Part shown: piece by piece, positions 18,035 through 25,665 of the stretch | Layout: every line of letters starts with the position of its first letter | Numbering within the stretch: position 1 is the first letter of the stretch | Made by a program: the position numbers and the translations under genes | NCBI GenBank assembly: GCA_014649155.1 | Contig: BMSM01000008.1 | Coordinates: 1 to 64,000, forward strand | From: Streptomyces griseoviridis | GTDB lineage: Bacteria; Actinomycetota; Actinomycetes; Streptomycetales; Streptomycetaceae | Direction: 5' to 3' | Length of the DNA: 64,000 nt | Notes under the pieces: model-generated | Databases searched by the model: none | The model's input: only the letters and a program-made list of their open reading frames with translations | What the model was told of the DNA's origin: nothing

Positions 18035-18895
18035 ATGGGTGACGTACGGGTGGGAGCGTGTTCCTGGACGGACCGGCAGCTCGTCACGAGCGGCTGGTAT
18101 CCACGCGGGCGACGGGACGCCGAGGGGCGGCTGCGGCACTACGCCTCCCGGCTGCCCGTCGTCGAAGTGGACTCCGGGTACTACGCGTTGCCCAGCCGCC
18201 GCAACAGCGAGCTGTGGGTGGAGCGCACCCCGGACGGCTTCCGCTTCGACGTGAAGGCGTTCTCGCTGCTGACCGGGCACCCCACCCGGCCCGAGGCGCT
18301 CCCCGCCGACCTGCGGGACGCCGAGCGGGGCCCGGCCCTCCTCGACGAGGTGTGGAAGCGGTTCGCGTACGCCGTCGAGCCGCTGCGCGCGGCCGGGCGG
18401 CTCGGTGCCGTGCTGTTCCAGTTCCCGCCCTGGTTCGCGCCCGGCGCCGGCGCCGAGGAGACCCTCGCGGAGTGCGCCGGGCGCACGGCCGGGTGGCCGC
18501 TCGCCGTGGAGTTCCGGCACCCGGGATGGTGGGCGGCGGACCGGGCGGACGCCACCGCCGCGCTGCTCACCCGCCTCGGCGCGAGCGCGGTCGGCGTCGA
18601 TATGGCGCAGGACCTGCCCGGCTCGCTGCCGCCCGTCCTGCCGGTCACCGCCCGCTCCCTGGCCGTCGTCCGGTTCCACGGCCGCAGCCCGCAGTGGGGG
18701 AGGGGCAGCAAGGAGGACCGCTTCCGGTACGCCTACGACGTGAGCGAACTCGCCGCGTGGGTGCCCCGGCTGCGGCGCGCGGCCGGGCAGGCCGACGAAC
18801 TGCACGTGCTGTTCAACAACTGCTGCGCGGACGCGGCCGTGCGCGCCGCCGAGACCATGCGCGACCTGCTCAGCGAGCCGGTTCCGAGTCGCTGA
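18035..18895 (+). CDS. DUF72 family protein (YecE-like)
   Basis: A 286-residue protein of the DUF72/YecE family, a TIM-barrel fold of unknown biochemical role. Typical features are the start GACSWTD, the YASRLPVVEVDSGYYALPS segment with its family Asp, the FDVKAFSLLTGHP strand, the AVEFRHPGW strand and the late VRFHGR motif. The C-terminal HVLFNNCCADAAVRAA matches the usual family ending. ATG 18035 is preceded directly by a hairpin and has only a weak ribosome-binding site. It runs convergently into nmtR, overlapping its 3' end by 26 bp. Confidence 0.85.
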   Translation: MGDVRVGACSWTDRQLVTSGWYPRGRRDAEGRLRHYASRLPVVEVDSGYYALPSRRNSELWVERTPDGFRFDVKAFSLLTGHPTRPEALPADLRDAERGPALLDEVWKRFAYAVEPLRAAGRLGAVLFQFPPWFAPGAGAEETLAECAGRTAGWPLAVEFRHPGWWAADRADATAALLTRLGASAVGVDMAQDLPGSLPPVLPVTARSLAVVRFHGRSPQWGRGSKEDRFRYAYDVSELAAWVPRLRRAAGQADELHVLFNNCCADAAVRAAETMRDLLSEPVPSR

Positions 18896-19235
18896 TCCCC
18901 AGCCGCAGGTGCTCCACGTGGTAGACGGCCTGGTCGAGGAGTTCGGCCACGTGGTCGTCGTGCAGCGCGTAGACGACGGACCGGCCGCGCCGCTCGCCCA
19001 CCACCAGGCCGAGGTTGCGCAGCAGCCGCAGCTGGTGCGAGCACGCCGACTGCTCCATGCCGACCTCCGCCGCCAACTCGGTCGCGGGCAGCGGCCCTTC
19101 GCGCAGCCGGGCCAGGATCAGCAGCCGGGACGGGGTGGACAGGGCCTGGAGCGTGGTGGCGACCTTGGCGACGTTGTCCGCGTCCAGACGCACGCGGGCG
19201 GCGTCCTGCGCGGTGATGGCGGCTCCGTGACCCAT
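18870..19235 (-). CDS. nmtR: ArsR/SmtB-family nickel/cobalt sensor, NmtR-like
   Basis: A 121-residue winged-helix metalloregulator. It represses the divergent efflux ATPase until metal binds. The dimer-interface alpha5 site is complete and correctly spaced: D93-x-H95-x10-H106-x2-H109, as in CzrA and NmtR. The N-terminus MGHG matches mycobacterial NmtR, where Gly2/His3 help make a six-coordinate nickel/cobalt site. The recognition helix lies in EQSACSHQLRLLRNLGL. This argues for Ni/Co rather than Zn sensing. The 3' end overlaps the convergent DUF72 gene, and its start is 71 bp from the first possible nmtA start, with an inverted repeat between them. Confidence 0.88.
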   Translation of the reverse strand: MGHGAAITAQDAARVRLDADNVAKVATTLQALSTPSRLLILARLREGPLPATELAAEVGMEQSACSHQLRLLRNLGLVVGERRGRSVVYALHDDHVAELLDQAVYHVEHLRLGISDSEPAR

Positions 19236-19276
19236 GCGGCCATCCTACGCACCACGTCCGGCCCGGCCGGGAACGC

Positions 19277-19314
19277 ATGAACGAATGAACGAATGAATGA
19301 GTCTTCATGTGTTC
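19277..19314. promoter_or_regulatory. Candidate NmtR operator and 8-bp repeats
   Basis: An imperfect inverted repeat, GAACGAATGAA (19287-19297) and TTCATGTGTTC (19304-19314), matches at 9 of 11 positions over a 6-bp spacer. It overlaps three direct 8-bp repeats of ATGAACGA type (19277-19300). It sits between nmtR and nmtA and just upstream of a possible -10 (TATGGT, 19318-19323), a typical place for an ArsR-family operator. Confidence 0.5.
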
Positions 19315-19330
19315 CTGTATGGTGTGCGGC

Positions 19331-21250
19331 GTGTCCACCACCCTTGCCCCCACCGCGCCCGCGACGACGCCCCGCCGCCCGGCGCCCGGCCGCCGTACCC
19401 GCGTGCTCGCCCTGCCCGAGGCCCGCTGGGCGCTCGTCTCCCTGCTCGCGTTCCTGGCCGCCCTCACCCTCGACCTGACCGGCACCCCGGCCTGGGCCTA
19501 CGGCCCGCTCTACGCCCTCGCCTACGCCGCCGGCGGCTGGGAACCCGCCCTGGAGGGCCTGCGGGCACTGCGCGAGAAGACCCTGGACGTCGATCTGCTG
19601 ATGATCGTCGCGGCGCTGGGCGCGGCGGCCATCGGACAGGTCCTCGACGGCGCCCTGCTGATCGTCATCTTCGCCACCTCCGGCGCCCTGGAGGCCCTGG
19701 CCACCGCCCGCACCGCCGACTCCGTCCGCGGCCTGCTCGACCTCGCGCCCGCCACCGCCACCCGGGTCCGCGAGGACGGCACCGAGGAGACCGTCCCGAC
19801 CTCCGGCCTCGCCGTCGGCGACCTGCTCCTGGTCCGCCCCGGCGAGCGGATCGGCGCCGACGGCACGGTCCTCGACGGCACCGGCGAGGTCGACCAGGCC
19901 ACCATCACCGGCGAGTCCCTGCCCGTCCTGAAGACCCCCGGCGACGACGTCTTCGCCGGCACCCTCAACGGCACCGGCGCCCTGCGCGTCCGCGTCGGCC
20001 GCGACCCGGCCGACTCGGTCATCGCCCGGATCGTCGCCCTGGTCGAGGAGGCGTCCCGCACCAAGGCGCCGACCCAGCTGTTCATCGAGAGGATCGAGCA
20101 GCGCTACGCGGTCGGCGTGGTCCTCGCCACCCTCGCCGTCTTCGGCGTCCCGCTCGCCTTCGGCGCCTCCCTCGCCGACGCCCTGCTGCGCGCCATGACC
20201 TTCATGATCGTCGCCTCGCCCTGCGCGGTCGTCCTCGCCACCATGCCGCCGCTGCTGTCCGCCATCGCCAACGCCGGCCGGCACGGCGTCCTGGTGAAGT
20301 CGGCGGTCGCCATGGAACGGCTCGGCGAGATCGACGCCACCGCTCTGGACAAGACCGGCACCCTCACCGAGGGCACCCCCGAGGTCACCGCCGTACGCCC
20401 GCTGCCCGCCGCCGGCCTCGACGAGGACGCCCTGCTCGCGCTCGCCGCCGCCGCCGAGGTGCCCAGCGAGCACCCGCTGGGCCGCGCCGTCGTCACCGCA
20501 GCCCGCGCCCGCGGCCTCACCCTGGCTCCCGCCGGGGACTTCACCGCCACCCCCGGCCGCGGTGTGACGGCCACCGTCGCCGGCCGCACGGTGGACGTGG
20601 GCCGGGCTCGAACCGCCGCCGACGACGCCACCACCGTGACGGTCACCCGCGACGGCGTCCCCGTCGGCACCCTCGTCCTCACCGACCGGCTGCGCCCCGA
20701 CGCCGCCGGGGCCACCGCCGCGCTCACCGCCCTCACCGGCACCGCCCCGACCCTCCTGACCGGCGACAACGCCCGCGCCGCCGCCCGCGTCGCCGAGGCC
20801 ACCGGCCTCACCGAGGTCCGCGCCGACCTCTTCCCCGAGGACAAGGTCACCGCCGTACGCGGCCTCCAGGAGGCCGGCCGCAAGGTGCTGTTCGTCGGGG
20901 ACGGCGTCAACGACGCGCCCGCCCTGGCCGCCGCCCACGCCGGCGTCGCCATGGGCCGCGCGGGCTCGGACCTCGCGCTGGAGACGGCGGACGCGGTCGT
21001 CGTCCGCGACGAGCTGACCGCCGTACCGGCCGTCGTCCGGCTCTCCCGCACCGCCCGCCGGCTCGTCCGGCAGAACCTGGTCATCGCGGGCACCTGCATC
21101 ACCGTCCTGGTGCTGTGGGACCTCATCGGCCACCTGCCGCTGCCGCTCGGCGTCGCGGGACACGAGGGATCGACCGTCCTGGTCGGCCTGAACGGGCTGC
21201 GCCTGCTGCGCGAGTCCGCCTGGCGATCCGGAACACCGCAGGAAGCGTGA
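19331..21250 (+). CDS. nmtA: P1B-4-type heavy-metal efflux ATPase, NmtA-like
   Basis: A 639-residue P-type ATPase that should export Ni2+/Co2+. The SPC triad in membrane helix 4 (about 296-298) and HEGST near residue 611 define the P1B-4 group (CoaT, CtpD, NmtA). The phosphorylation loop DKTGT has Asp at about 340. The actuator TGES and hinge GDGVNDAP are present. The N-terminus is short, with no HMA domain. The start is uncertain: GTG 19331 would be leaderless if TATGGT (19318-19323) is the -10, while ATG 19307 and 19319 are in frame but lie in or beside the operator and lack a ribosome-binding site. Divergent NmtR is the likely regulator. Confidence 0.87.
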   Translation: MSTTLAPTAPATTPRRPAPGRRTRVLALPEARWALVSLLAFLAALTLDLTGTPAWAYGPLYALAYAAGGWEPALEGLRALREKTLDVDLLMIVAALGAAAIGQVLDGALLIVIFATSGALEALATARTADSVRGLLDLAPATATRVREDGTEETVPTSGLAVGDLLLVRPGERIGADGTVLDGTGEVDQATITGESLPVLKTPGDDVFAGTLNGTGALRVRVGRDPADSVIARIVALVEEASRTKAPTQLFIERIEQRYAVGVVLATLAVFGVPLAFGASLADALLRAMTFMIVASPCAVVLATMPPLLSAIANAGRHGVLVKSAVAMERLGEIDATALDKTGTLTEGTPEVTAVRPLPAAGLDEDALLALAAAAEVPSEHPLGRAVVTAARARGLTLAPAGDFTATPGRGVTATVAGRTVDVGRARTAADDATTVTVTRDGVPVGTLVLTDRLRPDAAGATAALTALTGTAPTLLTGDNARAAARVAEATGLTEVRADLFPEDKVTAVRGLQEAGRKVLFVGDGVNDAPALAAAHAGVAMGRAGSDLALETADAVVVRDELTAVPAVVRLSRTARRLVRQNLVIAGTCITVLVLWDLIGHLPLPLGVAGHEGSTVLVGLNGLRLLRESAWRSGTPQEA

Positions 21251-21305
21251 GCGCGATGTCGGATTCCCGCCAGAACGGCCGGGCGCGGTGCGTGATGCTG
21301 GACCC

Positions 21306-22790
21306 ATGCGAAGGGGAATGCACACCGACACCGAGCGCTGTGTCCGCGCCGTGCGGTCCAAGGACGCGCGGTTCGACGGCTGGTTCTACACGGCCGTCCT
21401 GACGACCGGCATCTACTGCCGACCGAGCTGCCCGGTGGTGCCGCCGAAGCCGGAGAACATGACCTTCCTGCCGAGCGCGGCCGCCTGCCAGCAGGCCGGC
21501 TTCCGGGCCTGCAAACGCTGCCGCCCCGACGCCGCCCCCGGCTCACCGGAGTGGAACCGGCGCGCCGACCTCACCGCCCGCGCCATGCGGCTGATCGCGG
21601 ACGGGGTGGTCGACCGCGAGGGCGTGCCCGGCCTCGCCGCCCGGCTCGGCTACAGCACCCGGCAGATCGAACGCGAACTCCTCGCCGAGCTGGGCGCGGG
21701 CCCCCTCGCCCTGGCCCGCGCCCAGCGCGCCCAGACCGCCCGCCTGCTGATCGAGACGACGGCACTGCCGATGGCCGAGATCGCCTTCGCCGCCGGGTTC
21801 GCCTCGATCCGCACCTTCAACGACACCGTCCGCGAGGTCTACGCCCTCACCCCCGGCGAACTGCGCGCCCGCGCCCCCGGGCCCGGCACCGGCCGGGGCG
21901 CGGGCGGCGCCCTCACCCTGCGCCTGCCGTTCCGCACCCCGTTCACCCCGGACAACGTCTTCGGTCATCTCGCCGCGACCGCCGTCCCCGGCGTCGAGGA
22001 ATGGCGGGACGGTGCCTACCGCCGCACCCTCCGCCTCCCGCACGGCCACGGCATCGCCGCGCTGACCCCCGCCCCCGGCCACATCGCCTGCCGCCTCACC
22101 CTCACCGACCTGCGCGACCTGCCCGTCGCCATCAGCCGCTGCCGCCGGCTGCTCGACCTGGACGCCGACCCGGCCGCCGTCGACGGCCAGCTGCGCACCG
22201 ACCCGGTCCTCGCCCCCCTGGTCGACAAGGCACCCGGCCGCCGCGTGCCGCGCACCGTCGACGAGGCCGAGTTCGCCGTCCGCGCCGTCCTCGGCCAGCA
22301 GGTCTCCACGGCCGCCGCCCGCACCCACGCCGCCCGCCTGGTCACCGCCCACGGCGACCCGGTCGACGACCCCGAGGGGGGCCTGACCCACCTCTTCCCC
22401 GTCCCGGAGGCGCTCGCGGACGTCGACCCCGCCACCCTCGCCATGCCCCGCACCCGACGCGCGACCCTCACCACCCTCGTCCGCCACCTCGCCGGCGGCA
22501 CCCTCACCCTCGGCGTCGACAGCGACTGGCCGGCCACCCGGGCACGGCTCCTCGCCCTGCCCGGCTTCGGCCCCTGGACCGCCGACGTCATCGCCCTGCG
22601 CGCCCTCGGCGACCCCGACGCCTTCCTCCCCACCGACCTCGGCGTCCGCCGCGCCGCCCAGGCCCTCGGCCTGCCCTCGACCCCCGCCGCGCTCACCGCC
22701 CGCGCGGACCGCTGGCGGCCCTGGCGGGCGTACGCCGTCCAGTACCTGTGGGCGACCGACGACCACCCCATCAACGTCCTGCCCGTCTGA
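21306..22790 (+). CDS. alkA: Ada-AlkA fusion: methylphosphotriester sensor, AraC regulator and 3-methyladenine glycosylase
   Basis: A 494-residue bifunctional DNA-repair protein. Residues 1-80 are the Ada zinc domain with Cys38, Cys42, Cys69 and Cys72, exactly the E. coli numbering, which supports ATG 21306 over 21318. Cys38 accepts methyl groups from phosphotriesters. Residues about 90-190 form an AraC-type HTH. Residues about 200-494 are AlkA, with the helix-hairpin-helix LPGFGPWTADV and catalytic D444 (LPTDLG). The Ada methyltransferase half is missing and is supplied by the next gene. It is likely an autoregulated alkylation-stress operon. Confidence 0.92.
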   Translation: MRRGMHTDTERCVRAVRSKDARFDGWFYTAVLTTGIYCRPSCPVVPPKPENMTFLPSAAACQQAGFRACKRCRPDAAPGSPEWNRRADLTARAMRLIADGVVDREGVPGLAARLGYSTRQIERELLAELGAGPLALARAQRAQTARLLIETTALPMAEIAFAAGFASIRTFNDTVREVYALTPGELRARAPGPGTGRGAGGALTLRLPFRTPFTPDNVFGHLAATAVPGVEEWRDGAYRRTLRLPHGHGIAALTPAPGHIACRLTLTDLRDLPVAISRCRRLLDLDADPAAVDGQLRTDPVLAPLVDKAPGRRVPRTVDEAEFAVRAVLGQQVSTAAARTHAARLVTAHGDPVDDPEGGLTHLFPVPEALADVDPATLAMPRTRRATLTTLVRHLAGGTLTLGVDSDWPATRARLLALPGFGPWTADVIALRALGDPDAFLPTDLGVRRAAQALGLPSTPAALTARADRWRPWRAYAVQYLWATDDHPINVLPV

Positions 22791-22799
22791 GGAGCCGGC

Positions 22800-23294
22800 A
22801 TGAAACAGCACACCGTCACCGACAGCCCCTACGGCCCCCTCACCCTGGTCGCCGACGACGGCGTCCTGTGCGGCCTCTACATGACCGGCCAGCGCCACCG
22901 CCCGCCCGAGGAGACCTTCGGCGTCCGCGACGCCACCCCGTTCGGCGCCGTCCTCGACCAGCTGGAGTCCTACTTCGCGGGGACCCTGAAGGAGTTCACC
23001 GTGCCCCTGCGCCTGCACGGCACACCCTTCCAGCGCACCGTCTGGGACCACCTGCGGACCATCCCCTACGGCGAGACCCGCACCTACGGCGAACTGGCCG
23101 CCGCCCTCGGCAACCCCGCCGCCTCCCGGGCCGTCGGCCTCGCCAACGGCCGCAACCCGGTCGGCGTCATCGTCCCCTGCCACCGGGTCATCGGCGCCAG
23201 CGGCGGCCTCACCGGCTACGGCGGCGGCCTCGACCGCAAGCGCCGCCTCCTCGACTTCGAACGGGGCGAACCGGAACCGGCGGCCCTCTTCTAG
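22800..23294 (+). CDS. ogt: Methylated-DNA--protein-cysteine methyltransferase
   Basis: A 164-residue suicide enzyme that removes methyl from O6-methylguanine to its own Cys127 in the motif IVPCHRV. The helix-turn-helix recognition segment (TYGELAAALGNPAASRAVG) with its Arg finger, and the C-terminal GGLDRKRRLLDFE, are normal. It lies nine bases after the ada-alkA stop, with GAGGAGC as ribosome-binding site, so the two form an alkylation-repair operon that together equals a full Ada system. Its last four bases overlap the convergent VOC gene. Confidence 0.95.
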   Translation: MKQHTVTDSPYGPLTLVADDGVLCGLYMTGQRHRPPEETFGVRDATPFGAVLDQLESYFAGTLKEFTVPLRLHGTPFQRTVWDHLRTIPYGETRTYGELAAALGNPAASRAVGLANGRNPVGVIVPCHRVIGASGGLTGYGGGLDRKRRLLDFERGEPEPAALF

Positions 23295-23665
23295 GACGTG
23301 GCGGCGCGCTCCGCCGCGCTGCGCTCCACGCAGAACTCGTTGCCCTCGGGGTCGGCGAGCACGGCCCAGCCGGTCCCGTCGGGGTTGCGGCGGTCGTCGA
23401 CCAGCCGGGCGCCCAGGGCGAGCAGCCGCTCGACCTCCTCGTCCCGGGTGCGGTCCTGGGGCTGGAGGTCGAGGTGCACGCGGTTCTTGGCCGTCTTGGG
23501 CTCGGGCACCGTCACGAACAGCAGCCCGGCACCCGCGATCAGGACCTCCGGATCACCTGGGAGATCCTCCGGCTGCAAGGGCTGCCCGAGCACCTCGGAC
23601 CAGAAGAGGCCGAGACGGTAGGCGTCGGTACTGTCGATGGTCGTGTGGCGTATCGCTGAGGTCAT
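23291..23665 (-). CDS. VOC family protein (glyoxalase/dioxygenase-like)
   Basis: A 124-residue protein of the vicinal oxygen chelate fold. Paired beta-alpha-beta-beta-beta modules are visible: IRHTTIDSTDAYRLGLFWSEVLG at the N-terminus and WAVLADPEGNEFCVER at the C-terminus. The second half ends with the common Glu metal-ligand position (EFCVE). Relatives include antibiotic-resistance and glyoxalase-like proteins, but most Streptomyces copies have no assigned substrate. It is convergent with ogt. Confidence 0.8.
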   Translation of the reverse strand: MTSAIRHTTIDSTDAYRLGLFWSEVLGQPLQPEDLPGDPEVLIAGAGLLFVTVPEPKTAKNRVHLDLQPQDRTRDEEVERLLALGARLVDDRRNPDGTGWAVLADPEGNEFCVERSAAERAATS

Positions 23666-23732
23666 GCCGAGGATTGTGGGCCACCCGGCGGCCTCCCGCA
23701 CCGGGTTTACGGCGGCCCCGCCGCCCGGCCCG

Positions 23733-24227
23733 TCAGCGGTCGACCCGGCGGCCGTTCTCCAGCTCCGCCGTGCCCGAGCCGTCCGCGAGGACGTCCAGCG
23801 CCGCCAGCACCCGGCCGAGCGTGGCGCCGAGCAGATGCGCGGACAGCTCCTCCCGGGGCACCAGCCGCCAGGACAGCAGCTCCTCCTCCTGGAGCCGGAT
23901 CGCCTTGAGGTCGTCCTCGGTGAGGACCCCGCCGTCGTACAGGTACGCCACGATCGGCGGCCGGTCCGTCCCGTGCACCCAGTCCACCGCGAGCAGCCGG
24001 CCCAGGGTGACGTCGAGGCCGATCTCCTCGGCCGTCTCCCGGCGCGCGCCCTCCCGGGGCGTCTCCCCCTCGTCGGACTCGACGGTCCCGCCGGGCAGCG
24101 CCCAGCCCTCGCGGTAGTTGGGCTCGACGAGCAGGACCCGTCCCCCGGCGTCCCGGAACAGGGCGGCGGCACCGGCCAGGACGCGGGGGAGACCGGCGAT
24201 GTACGTGGCGTAATCCATGGTGGTCAT
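23733..24227 (-). CDS. NUDIX hydrolase
   Basis: A 164-residue pyrophosphohydrolase acting on a nucleoside diphosphate linked to another group. The Nudix helix is recognisable, ending in RETAEEIGL with the metal-binding Glu residues and preceded by WALPGG; the stretch between the two is about two residues longer than the canonical box. ATG 24227 (MTTMDYATY) follows GCGGGG; ATG 24218 is an alternative. It is divergent from glycerate kinase. The substrate is unknown. Confidence 0.82.
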   Translation of the reverse strand: MTTMDYATYIAGLPRVLAGAAALFRDAGGRVLLVEPNYREGWALPGGTVESDEGETPREGARRETAEEIGLDVTLGRLLAVDWVHGTDRPPIVAYLYDGGVLTEDDLKAIRLQEEELLSWRLVPREELSAHLLGATLGRVLAALDVLADGSGTAELENGRRVDR

Positions 24228-24348
24228 CCCCCGCAGGGTAGCGGCCGGGGGCATGACGGGGAGGGCACGGGCCGGTTAAGGTCACTGCGGCGCGACTGCC
24301 TTGACGTGCGCTGACGTGCGCAAGGCCCGAGAGCAAGGGGAGTGCAGG

Positions 24349-25500
24349 GTGGCTGACGCTGCTGTGGACGGGAACCGGCGGGTCCTCGTCGCCGCGGACA
24401 AGTTCAAGGGGTCGCTGACGGCCGTCGAGGTCGCCGAGCGGGTGACGGCGGGGCTGCGCCGCGTCGTCCCCGGCGTGCGGGTCGAGGCGCTGCCGGTGGC
24501 CGACGGCGGGGACGGCACGGTCGCCGCGGCGGTCGCGGCCGGGTTCGAACGCCGGGAGGTACGGGTCGCCGGGCCGCTGGGCGCGGAGGTGACGGCGGCG
24601 TTCGCGCTGCGCGACGGCACCGCGGTCGTGGAGATGGCCGAGGCCAGCGGGTTGCAGCGGCTGCCGGCCGGTGTCTTCGCCCCGCTGACGGCGTCCACGT
24701 ACGGCTCCGGGGAACTGCTGCGGGCCGCGCTGGACGCGGGGGCCCGCACCCTCGTGTTCGGGGTCGGCGGCAGTGCCACCACGGACGGCGGCGCGGGCAT
24801 GCTGTCGGCGCTGGGCGCGCGGTTCCTGGACGCGGGCGGGGAGCCGGTGACGCCGGGCGGCGGCGGGCTCGGCGAGCTGGCCTCCGCCGACCTGTCCGGC
24901 CTGGACCCCCGGCTCGCCTCAGTGGAGCTGGTCCTCGCCAGTGACGTCGACAATCCGCTGACCGGCCCGAAGGGCGCCGCCGCGGTCTACGGGCCGCAGA
25001 AGGGTGCCTCGCCGGACGACGTGGCGACGCTGGACGCGGGCCTCGCGCACTTCGCGAAGGTCCTGGAGGAGGCCGTGGGCCCGCGGGCCGCCGAGTACGC
25101 GGGGGCGCCGGGGGCGGGCGCTGCGGGCGGCATCGGATTCGGGGCGCTGCTGCTGGGGGCCGGGTTCCGGCCCGGCATCGAGGTCATGCTGGACGTGCTG
25201 GGCTTCGCGCCGGCGCTGGAGCGGGCGGACCTGGTGATCACCGGCGAGGGCTCGCTGGACGCGCAGACGCTGCACGGGAAGGCACCGGCGGGGGTCGCGG
25301 CGGCGGCCCGGGCCGCGGGGCGCGAGGTCGTCGCGGTGTGCGGCCGGCTGGCGCTGGCGCCCGAGGCGCTGGGACGGGCGGGCATCCGGCGGGCGTACCC
25401 CCTGACGGACGTCGAGCCGGACGTGGCGACGTGCATCGCGGATGCCGGGCCGATCCTGGAGAGGGTCGCGGAGCGCATAGCCCGCGACTTCCTGAGCTGA
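24349..25500 (+). CDS. glxK: Glycerate kinase
   Basis: A 383-residue type-1 glycerate 2-kinase family enzyme, which phosphorylates glycerate with ATP to feed glyoxylate or serine carbon into glycolysis. Typical motifs are VAADKFKGSLTA near the N-terminus, FGVGGSATTDGGAGM in the middle and VITGEGSLDAQTLHGKAP near the C-terminus. GTG 24349 (MADAAVDGN) has GGGGAG about six bases upstream; an earlier TTG adds no family sequence. It is monocistronic and ends in front of a long perfect hairpin. Confidence 0.9.
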   Translation: MADAAVDGNRRVLVAADKFKGSLTAVEVAERVTAGLRRVVPGVRVEALPVADGGDGTVAAAVAAGFERREVRVAGPLGAEVTAAFALRDGTAVVEMAEASGLQRLPAGVFAPLTASTYGSGELLRAALDAGARTLVFGVGGSATTDGGAGMLSALGARFLDAGGEPVTPGGGGLGELASADLSGLDPRLASVELVLASDVDNPLTGPKGAAAVYGPQKGASPDDVATLDAGLAHFAKVLEEAVGPRAAEYAGAPGAGAAGGIGFGALLLGAGFRPGIEVMLDVLGFAPALERADLVITGEGSLDAQTLHGKAPAGVAAAARAAGREVVAVCGRLALAPEALGRAGIRRAYPLTDVEPDVATCIADAGPILERVAERIARDFLS

Positions 25501-25522
25501 CCCCCGGCCCTCCGCCCACCCA

Positions 25523-25573
25523 CCCACCCGCCTGTGACGGCACGCTTCCAGCCGACCGTCACAGGCGGGTGGG
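25523..25573 (+). terminator. Strong 18-bp-stem terminator after glxK
   Basis: An 18-bp arm at 25523-25540 (CCCACCCGCCTGTGACGG) pairs perfectly with 25556-25573 over a 15-base loop. Symmetric and without a long T-run, it can act in both directions between the convergent glxK and pssA genes. Confidence 0.75.
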
Positions 25574-25610
25574 CGGGAAACGCGGACTCGGCAGTGGCGC
25601 CGGGCAACGG

Positions 25611-25647
25611 AAAAGGGGCCTCGAACCGACCCCCGGTCCAAGGCCCC
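25611..25647 (-). terminator. Rho-independent terminator after pssA
   Basis: GGGGCCT (25615-25621) pairs with AGGCCCC (25641-25647). Read on the minus strand the stem is followed by TTTT (25611-25614), the usual polarity for termination of the leftward psd-pssA transcript. Confidence 0.6.
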
Positions 25648-25665
25648 CAAAAAACCTCCGCGCCG

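Noticed and set aside
19118..21361. A 747-codon minus-strand open frame opposite nmtA
   Set aside because: Shadow of the P-type ATPase; Gly/Asp/Gln-rich with no known pattern.
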